Source: Halisarca cf. caerulea
Taxonomy: Eukaryota > Porifera > Demospongiae > Chondrillida > Halisarcidae
DNA: 64,000 nucleotides
Direction of reading: 5' to 3'
NCBI GenBank assembly: GCA_963170055.1
Contig: CAUJGJ010000444.1
Location: forward strand, 6,675,618-6,739,617
The position numbers and the translations under genes were made by a program. The notes beneath the pieces were generated by a model. It saw only the letters and a program-made list of their open reading frames with translations, was not told the origin of the DNA and ran no database searches. This document shows positions 45,201 to 56,118 of this stretch, piece after piece (the stretch's first letter is position 1; each line of letters begins with the position of its first letter).

Positions 45201-45861
45201 GGGTGGTCGTTTACCACGAAAAAAAACCAAGGCAGTAATTCCACTCACAACAACCGTAGTCCCAACCACAACAGTGACAGTGGAAGTACCTGAAAGGCAT
45301 CAGCAGGAGCCAGTATCCCCTTCCTTTGTATCAGGACCACTCACACCAACATTTCCAACACAGGCACCTAGGATGACACGTATACCAATACCAACATCGG
45401 TAACTCAAGGAAACGTGATAGCAGCATGTCCACCACCAAGGTTGACAACACCAACTCATCCCAACCAATCTGTGATACACGGTGCAACACCACCCAACAT
45501 TCTCCAACCAGTATTTCCATCCCCTCCGACACCATTCAAACTCGTTTTTCTCCATGGAAATATCAGCATATGTAGTGGTTGTCACCAGCGCTTTCCCAGG
45601 AAGACATCAGGTGCTTTTGAGGACTCCCCATATAATGTAGTCTTGCAACACTTCGAAGATAGATTTTTCACAAGTCACACTCACACTGGCCGCCCACAAT
45701 CAAAGAAAGGGAACGGCTATTATCATGTGTATCTTCCCTGTGTAACCTCTAATTGGCCGCATTTTACACCAGCATTGATAGTTGCAGATGAAGCGGTTCG
45801 TAGCAAGTTAGATGAAAAGCACAAGCATCTATTAATGCAAAACTTCGGCTTGAAACTCTAG
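42216..45861 (+). CDS. MULE-2 transposase, DDE plus SWIM zinc finger
   Basis: Exons are 42216-42256, 42450-42572, 42658-42762, 42901-43343 and a large last exon from near 43360 to 45861. A 33-base mini-exon at 42335-42367 would also fit in phase. The core has Asp in GIDPTFNLG (about 43822), Asp in GTDGERALIEA (about 44028) and Glu in NPNESINS (about 44445). A SWIM finger (CDDHCIHF...CSH) lies near 45030-45075 and a C-terminal CSGCHQRFP near 45575. The protein is clearly homologous to the MULE-1 protein but lacks its minisatellite linker. The join between the fourth exon (ending in phase 1) and the last exon is unresolved: no well-placed acceptor restores the frame. A small deletion may have damaged this copy. 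Confidence 0.82.
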
Positions 45862-46260
45862 TCTAAGAGCTATTATTATCCATTATAGTAGAACTGTTAC
45901 AGTAGAATCAGCTATGCACTTTAGATGAATTGGAAGTGTGTGTGTGTGTGTGTGTTACAGTTAAACGTGACACTTTTTTGTCTATGGTATAGCTTGAAAA
46001 TCTACATGATCCACAGTAGAAGTTATTAATTCCCCGACGTCGAATAACGAACAAAAACAACGTTCACGGCGAAAGAAGAAAGAACAGTGATTTCTGCAGT
46101 GCGGTGATTCCGAAAGTCGTCCTATGACAACAGGAACAGTGCGTGAAGTCGATCTTGACTCAGAAGACGACGCTCGCGTTATGCGTAGCGTAAAGTCGAT
46201 GGTGACTCACGACAAGATGAAGTTCATGTTCGGTTACTTGACACACCAGAACTTCTCGTC
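45862..46260. other. MULE-2 3-prime flank and sub-terminal region
   Basis: Non-coding sequence with a short (GT)n at about 45938-45955, between the stop codon and the right terminal array (46270-46317). Confidence 0.7.
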
Positions 46261-46419
46261 GGCCATTTTCCTTATTCCGTTATTCCGTATTCCGTATTCC
46301 GCGTTTTAAAGGGTCCCTGCTACAGGGAGTTGTAAGCACCTACTGGGTAGGGGTAGGTGCATGGGTACCGTAGGCTATTATGTCTGGTATCACTTCCTTA
46401 TCACCTAATGACATCATAC

Positions 46420-46531
46420 TTCAAAAGAGCTGCTTGGGCAGTATATAAAATATGATACTCTTTCATCCATGCAGTGCACAAACGAAAGATTACTTACTGC
46501 GTGTGTGTGTGCATGTGTGTGTGTGTGTGTG

Positions 46532-46582
<51 letters not shown>

Positions 46583-46726
46583 ATGTGTATGTGTATGTGC
46601 ATGTGTGTGTATGTGTGCCTTGCAACCTCTGACTATTTCTATTCAAAGACAGTAAGGCATCACCACCTGTAGAAGGTGGGTATTAGACTCTCACCCAGAT
46701 ATGGGCCCAGCTGCCCCAATGGATGG

Positions 46727-46772
<46 letters not shown>

Positions 46773-46774
46773 GT

Positions 46775-46824
<50 letters not shown>

Positions 46825-47110
46825 AAAGTGTACCACTGCCCTATCATCCCATACATCAAAAGAGCTGCTTGGGCAGTAAATATGATACTCTTTCATCCAT
46901 GCAGTGCACAGAGGAAAGATTACTTACTGTCAACTGTAAGTGCCCTAAGGTCATGAGAATCAATCAAGCATGTGAAGTGACAGCCCACCACCAACTTGTG
47001 TGTGTATGTGTGTGTATGTGTGTGATGACATTTATAGGTAAATGGAGTTAACACGACTGGGCAGGGGTGGCCAAAGCGCCAGATTCAATTAGATAATCCG
47101 TCCTTGTCAT

Positions 47111-47156
<46 letters not shown>

Positions 47157-47260
47157 TGTATGTGTGTGATGACATTTATAGGTAAATGGAGTTAACACGA
47201 CTGGGCAGGGGTGGCCAAAGCGCCAGATTCAATTAGATAATCCGTCCTTGTCATCTCGTA
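46420..47260. repeat. Duplicated microsatellite-rich block
   Basis: (GT)n at 46500-46610, (AC)n at 46730-46820 and (GT)n at 47112-47166. The segment around AAAGAGCTGCTTGGGCAGTA with CATCCATGCAGTGCACA occurs twice (about 46423-46500 and 46856-46930). A ~90-bp segment beginning GATGACATTTATAGGTAAAT occurs twice (about 47024-47110 and 47168-47258). A ~110-bp repeat at 46619-46730 recurs twice at 53.3-53.6 kb. No genes. Confidence 0.85.
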
Positions 47261-47619
47261 TTACCTGACCTCTTAGATGATATCCGCTAGAACAGAAGTA
47301 AGGGGGGCATTAAGGGTACTCATCTGATTGATAGTGGGAGCCTTTGATAGCAATTTTGCAGGATCTCTGGATGCTCAATCGTCTGTCCAGTCACCTTTAC
47401 TTTGAATCCCTCGTCTGCACGTGCAATAGACCTTGTGGTCAGTTGTTTGCGATCATATTGTGGGTATTGGTGCTCGTTGGCCGCCTGCTTGTGGACTGCG
47501 CTCTTTTACTGCCTTGGTTGCTTGCTGGTTATTGCACTGCTGTCTGCATTGCTGCCGGTTATCCGTTCCCTAACTGTGCTCCCGCTACCTCGCCGTGTTC
47601 TCGTGTAGCCTGCTTCCCG

Positions 47620-48112
47620 ATGGCGTCTCCAGTGTCTACTTCAGTGATGTCCAGTCGCCCTTCGACCGAGGTTCCGGGCCCCCTCACCACGACTCCAGCG
47701 ACTGCCGTGACCGTGTCGACTTCCACGCTCCCCTCGCCTGGCCAACAGCTGGACATGCTCCTCAATCTTCCTCCTGAACGGCTGCGCCTATTACTTCAGC
47801 TAGCAGCATCCCAAGGCCCGGTCAGCAGCGATCCAGTGACGTCGTCCCCGTCCTCAACAGTCGTGCCGTCATCAGCCCTCTTGAATGGTGGTATCCTGCA
47901 TGGCGACGGCAACTCCGGTGAGTTAAGCACAACGGGCATGGTGCGTTAATTTATTTGTCCAGATAGGGCTTCCATAGACCAAGGGGCACTTCAGTCGCAT
48001 GGTAGAGCGCTGAAAGGTGCGTTTACAGGACCTTAGATTAGCGCCAGGATGATGCCAGCACCCACCCTTCGATGGCACATGTGGGCTTGATGGTGTGTGT
48101 GTGTGTTTGTAT

Positions 48113-48154
<42 letters not shown>

Positions 48155-49627
48155 GTGTGTGTGGGCGTGTGTGTGTGGGCGTGGGCGCGTGTGGGTGTGG
48201 GGGGCGTGTATGGGTGTGTGCGGGTGTGCATGTAGGTGGGGTGTGCATGTGTGCTTGCGTCAGTGGGTCTGTGTGGGCACACAAGCATGTGTGGGTGTGT
48301 GGGTGTGTTGGTGTGCACGTGTGTGTGTGTGTGTGAGGGGGATTTGGGCGCGGTTGCATGTAGGGGGGGGCGTGGGTTGGTCTGGGTGTGTGGGTGCATG
48401 CACTCCTAAGTATGGGTAGGTGGGAGTATGTGGGCACAGCCGTGGGCGTGCATACATGGAGGGGTGGGTGTGCGGATATTGGTGCTCGGGGTGATGGTGG
48501 CCAGTACACGCGCCTGCTTGAAGAGGGTGTACGTAGCTCAGATGCACAGGTGTTGCTGCATGTGGACAGATGTGTGCCAAGGACATGGATAGTCGGGTCC
48601 TAGAATGGGCAGGCACGGTGGTTTAATCATATACTCCCCCCCCTCCCACTTTTTGGGGAGATCACAAAGACTCTTTTTACGCCTCCCCTCTTCACTCTCA
48701 GGATGGTCATCATCGTTGGGTTCCCTGGAACATGTTCAGGTCTCCCAAGGGCTTCCTGCCAGCACACTTGACCCGACTGTCGCTTCGCTGATGGCCACAG
48801 CCAGTGGATCAGGAATTCCTTCCGTCGCGGTGGGCACACCTAAGCTGAAGATTTGCGATACAGGGGAGCCACTCTCCTCCAAGGTGATGCAGCAACTCCA
48901 AACCCTGGAGTTTGTTGAATTGCATGAGTTTCTGCCAGCCCCACTCCTGAGGGCATTGGAAGGCATGGATCCATCCTCATGCCCATCCCACAGTTGCTGC
49001 AATTCTGTTTTGGGGGACTGGCAGAAGCGCCGAACTAAAACAGTGGGAGACGTCTTCACATGGATGCTGTGCTTCCATCGCTTCACAGCTGCAGCATCGA
49101 CCTACCACCCACACAAGGTTGGCCAATTCATGGCCTATGCCAACATCGTGGTCCGAGTCCACCTGGAATTTGAGGGCGATGGTTGGCGGGCCTATGATCG
49201 TGCTTTCCGCCTGCAGTCATCGGGACAGCCATCGGTGGACTGGTCAGCCCTGGACCTCCCACTCTATGCCAGGATATTCACAGCACAGTCGAGGCGTCGG
49301 AATTGCTGCCGATATTGCGCAGGAAGAGACCACCCTTCCAATACCTGTCCGTGGGGCGTGGACGTGGCTCTTCCGATGGGACCATATGGCAGGCAGGGAT
49401 CCACTGGATGGGACACCCCAGTCTGCCATTCCTGGAATATGGGATTCTGCCGCTTCCCAAACTCCTGCTCCTTCCGTCACGTGTGCTCAAGGTGCCACGG
49501 GTCCCACAGGGTTCGAGAATGCCCCACTTCACATCCTCGTCAATGGCCCCCCATACCTCCTCCAGTGGACACTTCTCGGCGACCAAGATTTGGAGGGCTT
49601 CCTCCACCCCCTCCTTTTCGACCATGA
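47620..49627 (+). CDS. DIRS retrotransposon Gag-like protein, two exons
   Basis: Exon 1 runs from the Met at 47620 (MASPVSTS) to 47917 and exon 2 from 48702 to 49627. The donor CCG/GTGAGT and acceptor CTCTCAG join in phase to read GNSGWSSS. The 784-bp intron contains a large GT/GC-rich microsatellite (48090-48440). The protein is Pro/Ser/Thr-rich, then helical, then VDWSALDLPLYARIF followed by Cys/His clusters (CCRYCAGRDHPSNTCP and CHSWNMGFCRF...CSFRHVCSRCHG). This layout is typical of DIRS-element Gag-like proteins, which bind the element RNA. Met 47620 is chosen because the frame upstream lacks domain content. The role of the intron is inferred. Confidence 0.78.
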
Positions 49628-49983
49628 CACCCCTTAACCAGGATCAGTGATCAGCAGCTACTTAGGCTTAGGACCTTTAAGCATTCATTCAGGCATGGAG
49701 AGCAAGAGACAGCTTATTACTCTCCGGTGTAGTTGTATGTGTTAATGGTGTGGTAACACCATAACCGCCTAATCATGATTATTAATAATGCAAAGCTGAA
49801 AATGTTAAATGCATGATCGTGGCAGAACTGCCTGCGGGGGTGGGGGGGTTGCCATAGCTAGGCTGGTGGTCAGAGCTCCTCCCTTTTGAGCGTAGGGTTT
49901 GGTTGGCTTGCAAGAGGTTTAGATAGTTGCTTTACTGGCGGCACAGCTGCATGACACACCCACGGTATCTCTCCTCCTCACAG

Positions 49984-50948
49984 GTTCTTCCTACGTGTAT
50001 TCGTCTGATCTGCACAAACTTGAAATGGTCCAAAGACCTGTGCCGTTACTGCCTGCCGGCCTTCCAGCGGTGCTCCCATCCCCTCTACGAGTGCAGGTGT
50101 GGGAAAAAGCCTTGGAGACGCATCCAGACAGGTGGTACCAAGATTATGTGGTACAGGGTTTGCACTCAGGATTTCGCATAGGCTTCCATGGGAACCGCAG
50201 GCGGCTACAATCTGCTAAGCGGAACATCCCATCAGCTTACGAGCATAGTGACATAGTGGACAAGTACCTGGCAGACGAACTGGGGGCTGGGCGCCTGGTG
50301 GGCCCCCTGGCCCAGCCTCCACCATGTCTTCAAGTCAGCCGGTTTGGAGTGATTCCGAAGGGGTCCCAGCCAGGGAAGTGGCGTCTTATCGTGGATCTGT
50401 CTTCTCCAGAGGGTGCGAGTGTGAATGATGGGGTCAGTGAAGACCTGTGTTCCCTACGCTACCCTTCCTTTGACGTTGCAGCAAAGCTCCTGTTACAACT
50501 GGGCCCTGGGGCACAGATGTCCAAGCTAGACATTAAAGAGGCCTACAGAATGGTGCCAGTCCACCGAGAAGACTGGTTGCTCTTGGGAATGCAGTGGCGG
50601 GGTGCGTACTACCTCAATACCCGCCTCCCCTTCGGCCTGCGCTCTGCACCCAAGATTTTCACAGCAGTGGCGGATGCCCTGCAGTGGATCATGCTAGCGA
50701 ATGGGATCACATCGTTTATCCACTATTTAGATGACTTCTTTTTTGTGAAGCCACCTGGACTAGGTGGAGCAGCCCTTTCTCGTGCCTTGGCCCTATGGGA
50801 ATCACTTGGGGTTCCTGTAGCGCCCAACAAAGTGGAAGGTCCCAGCACCACAATATGTTTCTTGGGTCTAGAATTGGACTCTTCCACGCTCACAGGCCGG
50901 TTACCTGCAGACAAACTAGCCCGCCTTCAGCAGCTAATGGCAGACTAG
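49984..50948 (+). pseudogene. DIRS reverse transcriptase, ends in premature TAG
   Basis: An open frame follows an acceptor (CCTCACAG before 49984). Motifs visible are FGVIPKGSQPGKWRLIVDLS (finger), KLDIKEAYRMVPV (first catalytic Asp), LPFGLRSAPKIFT and the YLDD box (about 50727-50738). At 50946-50948 a TAG interrupts the frame, and the same frame then continues with RKRDLLSLIGVLQHATAVV, the usual RT-RNase H connection. The domain therefore looks complete but is separated from RNase H by a stop. Confidence 0.85.
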
Positions 50949-51709
50949 GGAGACAACAAGGTTTGCCGGAAGCGGGATCTTCTCTCTCTAATTGGGGTCT
51001 TGCAGCATGCTACAGCAGTAGTTCGCTATGGCAGGTGTTTTTTGCATTACATGATCGACCTGGCCACCCGTACCGAACAGTTGCATCACCACACTAGGCT
51101 CACAGGGAGTTTCGGTCAGACTTGTCGTGGTGGTTGACTTTTGCCCCTCACTGGAATGGCTGTTCACTCCTAACTCCTGCCTTCTTGTCCACTCCGGATG
51201 TCGTGGTCCACACTGATGCTTCAGGGTCATGGGGTTTTGGAGGTTTCTCGGCTCAGGGCTGGTTCCAGGGCGTGTGGCCAGAGAATTGGAAAGCCCAAAA
51301 CATCACTGCCAAAGAGCTTCTGCCTATTTTGCTTGCTGCAGGCACGTGGGGCCCCACCTGGGAGGGGAAGGCTGTTGAGTTTAAGTGTGACAACCTGGCC
51401 ATTGTGGGAACCATTGCTTCGTGGCGCAGCAAGGAGCCACTAGTAATGAACCTACTCAAGGGGCTTGCCCTACTAGCCATGCATTTCGGGTTCCACTTAA
51501 AGGCATCTCATATTGTGGGGACCCAAAATTCTGCAGCAGATGCTCTGTCCCACAATGACCTCCCATCCTTTCTCTCACAGGTTCCAGAGGCATTACCTCG
51601 CCCATCCCCAGTTCACCCAACTCTGGAGCAGCTCCTCTTACGTCAACACCCGGATTGGCTCTCCAGCGGTTGGAGGGCCGCCTTCAGCACTTTCTGTCGG
51701 CAGGTATAG
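50949..51709 (+). pseudogene. DIRS RNase H region
   Basis: After the connection segment, a frameshift near 51115 leads to DLSWWLTFAPHWNG and the RNase H domain with HTDASGSWGFGG, ITAKELLPIL, FKCDNLAIV and SAADALSHN. These supply the Asp-Glu-Asp-Asp catalytic set. The frame is then open to 51709, overlapping the recombinase start. Confidence 0.85.
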
Positions 51710-52634
51710 CTGAATCTACAGCCCGCTCTTATGCATCTGGACAGCGCCGGTACCTGCAATTTTGTGACCAATACAATCAGTCTGCTTTCCCAGCCTCTGA
51801 ACAGTTGCTAATGCTCTTTGCGGTACACCTCGCAGATCAAGGTTTAAGCTGGCAGACCATCAAGAGCTATCTTGCAGCTGTCCGCCACCTCCACATACTT
51901 CGGGGATCCCAGTTCCCATGTCTGGATGGGCCTCTCCCCAGGCTTCAACTGCTATTGCGGGGTGTCAAGCGGCAGTCCTCTAGAGCTCACCCAACACGAA
52001 CAAGGCTGCCAATCACCCCCCAGATTCTGCAGGGGATTCGGGATCATTTATTCACCCTCCCATGTACTTGGGATCGCCGGATGCTCTGGGCGGCAATGAA
52101 TGTCTGTTTTTTTGGGTTTCTTCGGTCAGGGGAGATTTGTTGTCCAACAAGCTCCAACTTTGACACCTCAGAGCATTTAACCTTGGGTGATATATCTCCT
52201 TGGACAGTCGCACAGCACCATCAAAGATGTTTATAACGATCAAAGCCTCAAAGACTGACCCCTTTCGGGCTGGGGTCACAATAGTAATGGGGGCAACCGG
52301 GCATGATCTGTGCCCTGTTGCAGCAACGGTGCCGTTCCTGTCCCTGCAAGGAGCACAGGAGGGTCCCCTTTTCAAATTCTCAGATGGCTCCTTCCTGACC
52401 AGACCACGATTTGTACAGGAAGTCCGTTCTTTGCTTACAGCCATTGGAGTTAATGCAACCACTTACTCCGGCCATAGTTTCCGCATCGGGGCAACCACAA
52501 CAGCAGCAATTGCAGGAGTCGAGTCTCACGTCATCCAGACCATGGGGAGGTGGAGTAGCTCAGCCTACTTAGCCTACATCAGATTACCAAGGGAAACGCT
52601 ATCGGGAGTCTCAGCCCAGCTGGCTGCACAATAA
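51655..52634 (+). pseudogene. DIRS tyrosine recombinase, one frameshift
   Basis: The N-terminal core-binding part (STARSYASGQRRYLQFC, LSWQTIKSYLAAVRHLH) is followed by the catalytic Arg in FGFLRSGE (about 52120). The frame shifts near 52200 and continues with KASKTDPFR, then GHSFRIGA (His-x-x-Arg, about 52470), MGRWSSSAYLAYIRLP with the nucleophile Tyr, and a stop at 52634. The enzyme would integrate the circular DNA copy of the element. The frameshift disables this copy. Confidence 0.85.
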
Positions 52635-52639
52635 CAGTT

Positions 52640-53280
52640 CACTGTGCCCATTGGTAATTACTTAGGGGCTTACCGGACAGTGTGTACAGTAGTGGTTACA
52701 GTCGTTTGGCATGCATGTATTTGTGAGAGTGTATAAGAAAAGTAATGGCTTGACCCTTCATTACTACATGTGTGGTATTATGTACGTCGGGTTCATAATG
52801 TCGGGTTGGCTTGGGGGAAGTTCCTCTTCTTGGGCCATAATACTCAGTTGTCACTGCGTTATTACTCGGTTTCTCCCCCGCCGGAAGTCGAACGCTTGCA
52901 GACCGGAAGTGCTATCACGTGACCGAGGGCTAGGCGGTAAGGCTAACTGGCACGTTAATATACTTGGATTTTAGATAGATGCTATAGAGGCTATTTGAGG
53001 TTAGAGGCAATAGAGGCTGCTTGTGGCATGGTATTGATAGCCGGTTGTTGAGTTGCGTACAAACCGTTAATTTGTAGGGTTAATACTTAATTTAGGACTC
53101 ATCGGTAGTGACAATTAAGGGGTTATCCCTTGCCCAGTCCTGCGCTCTCTCCAAAGGCTACCTTCTATATGGAGGTCATGTGCTCAGCAGTCATGAGCTT
53201 ATTGAACGGTAGGTTGTGTGAAGTTGTGTATTGAATTTTCCAGGAGTGTTAATGTGTGTGTATTTGTATGTGTGTGTATG
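52640..53280. other. DIRS 3-prime flank, no gene recognised
   Basis: Likely contains the right end and internal complementary region of the DIRS element, but I could not delimit them. No other exon. Confidence 0.45.
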
Positions 53281-53286
53281 TGTGAC

Positions 53287-53573
53287 TTGCAACCTCTGAC
53301 TATTTCTATTCAAAGACAGTAAGGCATCACCACCTGTATAAGGTGGGTATTAAACTCCCACCCAGATATGGGTCCAGCTGCCCCAGCTATGGATGGCTAG
53401 ACACACACACACACTTTTTTTTCCACTTCATCATTAAACCGGAGGTGCATGGCTGGTGGCTTGCAACCTTTGACTACTTCTATTCAAAGACAGTAAAGCA
53501 TCACCACCTATATAAGGTGTGTATTTGACTCTTACCCAGATATGTGCCCAGCTGCACCAATGGATGGCTGGAC
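53287..53573. repeat. Two copies of a ~110-bp repeat linked to (CA)n
   Basis: Two direct copies (about 53287-53400 and 53459-53573) share GCAACCTCTGACTATTTCTA, CAAAGACAGTAAGGCATCAC and CCCAGATATGGGTCCAGCTG. Each runs into a CA tract. The third copy is at 46619-46730, on the other side of the DIRS element, in the same orientation. Confidence 0.88.
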
Positions 53574-53622
53574 ACACACCCACACACCCACACACGCACA
53601 TACATGCACACACACACACACA

Positions 53623-53681
<59 letters not shown>

Positions 53682-53706
53682 ACACACATACACACACACA
53701 CACATA

Positions 53707-53770
<64 letters not shown>

Positions 53771-53783
53771 CACATACACACAC
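53574..53783. repeat. (CA)n microsatellite
   Basis: Long CA run with a few CATA units. Open frames across it are artefacts. Confidence 0.97.
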
Positions 53784-56072
53784 TCGTGGCTTCAATTTGC
53801 CCCTTAGCTGTGGATCACTTACAGGTCACATACACAAACCACATGCACCCCCCCCCCCCCAAGTTCAACCACAAGGACACACACACCCAAGTTCCACCCA
53901 TTGATAGATCCAATAAAAGGAGCTGTCATTTTAGTCAGGCTTTTGTGCTTATGTAGTGCTCATAATGGAGGGAGAAATTATTCCCAGTGATAGGTCTGAA
54001 CAGGAAGATGGAATGTCTGTTACTACCCTTGACGATATCAACCTGTCCACTTCAGTCTGTGATGCAGGTGAGTTTGCAACTGCTGTATTTGAGTTTACCT
54101 CTCTTAAGAATGCACTAATTGTATGGGAATGAGGGTTATTGGCCATCATTATACTGGTTACCTATTTCATAATTAAAGTACATACACTTTGTGTGGCCTC
54201 AGTAGCTTAGCAGTCATTAGTTTCACTTTGCAACCTTTATAGAAACTCGTTTTCATGAGGATGCGGAGAGACGCACTTTTGTTCTGCTTGTGAAAGGGAA
54301 GTATAAGGCAGTTTCGAACTTCACGTTTACACTCGTCAGCAATGTGATATGTGAGAGCAGACCACATCTAAGTGGTTACCTTCTTGAAGTCTCGACAACG
54401 TCAGATCCAAGCAGCAGGTATGATTTTGTGTAACTGCATGAGGATACATACAAATTTGTGTAAAACATGCATGTAATCCCAATTTGCCATCAGAAACACT
54501 ATACTCTAATAGCTCCTTTATAGATGCACACTGTGACTGATAGATAAATGCAATCCAATGTAATGCACGACCCATGCACCATCGCGACATGTTAGATAAC
54601 TATTGCAGCTACACATAGATGTATAACTTCATCCCTATTGACCCACCATCACCACATGGACGTTGGATAACTTCATGGTATTCATTCGTTCCACAAATCT
54701 ATTATAACTGCTGCACAATTGGTATAATAATATTAGACGTATTTATTTTTTACATTTATGTGTTATCAAAATAGTGCATATTATGCACAACTTTGCATTT
54801 TGCCAGGTTATGCTATGTTACAAATGATGGGCTACATGTAAGAAGTCAATTCATTAAAGAATTGAACAGATCCTATAAGCAGGGAAACCTGCTTTGTAAC
54901 CTAAATGAGAAAGAGGTAACCGAATTCTTTCAGTTTAAAAATGTGAATGGTTGCCCAAGCAAAAAACTTGCCCTGTTTCCGGGACGACAGCCAGACGGCA
55001 CCTGGGTTCTGGATGGAGAGACCTACATCAGTGCGGCAGGGGAGGAGCTCGAATCTAGTATGGTTGATTACATTTGGGTCCACCACCTAGTGGCAGAAAC
55101 TGTACAGGGAAATCGTTATGAGCCATTTTGCATCGAGAAGCCTTTATCATCTGCACCCCTCAAGGCAATGATCAGTGCCATGATCGAGTGCAGCTATATT
55201 GGCATTGGCTGCTGGCGCACTGACACTCCATTACGATTCTGTTAGGGAGGTACTGAATAATTTTCCTGTCCCTGTCCTCTACGGAGAGGCAGGGACAGGA
55301 AAAACAACAGCACTAAGGTGTGTGATGGCTGCTATAGGTGCACCAGAGAACATCTATAGTAAGGTGACAGCTGCATCAATTAGATCAACACCATCTCGAT
55401 CGAGTTTACCAGTTGGAGTGGACGACCCAAGCTCCAAAAAGGATGCCGAAGAGGTTGTTGTTCAACTCTATAACAGGGAAGCGGTTTACACGGTAACACA
55501 TAGAATGCAAATTCCCAGAGCTGGAATTATCATGACCACCAACTTTCCCCTGGATTCCTCTGCAAGGTGTGTATATACAAATTGAATAACACAGTGTGCA
55601 AATTAATTTAGTTTTGTATAATGAACAGTGCACATGTGTGCTTCATCTTGGTCTTACAACAGTTATCACCATGCCGTATTTTTTTTCATGTTTGATGTTA
55701 ATTAACCCAGGAGTGCAACAAGATGTCTACTGATCCCATTTAAGAGACCATCCCTCAAGACCAAGGTTGCAGGTCACTACAGGCTGAACAAGAGCTTGTC
55801 ATCAGTCTCCGGAGGGATAGTGTACCTAATTGGACTAGGCAAGGAATTCATGGAAACTGGTATGAGAGAAATGGATTAGAACATCATTCCACACCTGCAA
55901 ATGATATTTCCTGACGAGGCATTTCACTGCATCATCCCTCAATATGCAGCTTTAAAGTGGTTTAGTAATAAGGTACGTACGCACGTGTTCCAGCTGTAAC
56001 GAAGTACTGCATGTGCGCATGGGGCCATCGTTTATTACGTATGCTATAGCATGCAATTTATGTACCTTTATA

Positions 56073-56118
56073 CACCTAGTGGGTAGGACAATTGACTAAT
56101 TGTCCTACCCACTAGGTG
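56073..56118. repeat. Perfect 21-bp hairpin in an intron
   Basis: The arms CACCTAGTGGGTAGGACAAT(T) are perfectly repeated in inverse with a GACT loop. It lies in the intron between 55972 and 56401. It may be a tiny foldback insertion or a structured RNA element. Confidence 0.85.

Larger units (their letters stand above)
41899..46317 (+). mobile_element. Complete Mutator-like DNA transposon MULE-2, 4.4 kb
   Basis: The inverted ends start GGGACCCTTTAAAACGCGGA and continue with GGAATAC arrays. The flanks are a perfect 9-bp direct repeat TGCTACAGG (41890-41898 and 46318-46326). Content and ends parallel MULE-1, but the terminal sequence differs (GGGACCC against GGGAGCC), so these are two families of one lineage. 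It lies 5-prime of the minus-strand OTU gene, about 40 bp from its first visible codons, so it may separate that gene from its promoter. Confidence 0.93.
47620..52634 (+). mobile_element. DIRS-type tyrosine-recombinase retrotransposon, decayed
   Basis: The order Gag-like, reverse transcriptase, RNase H, tyrosine recombinase on one strand defines a DIRS element. Only the coding span is given. True ends probably lie within 47260-53280, but I could not identify inverted termini or the internal complementary region. Nonsense and frameshift changes in pol show that it is not autonomous. Members replicate through a circular DNA intermediate and lack target duplications, so flanks give no boundary. 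Confidence 0.85.

Noticed and set aside
47923..48616. Pro/His/Thr-rich and Val/Cys/Gly-rich open frames
   Set aside because: They lie in the GT-rich tract inside the gag intron and reflect simple sequence.
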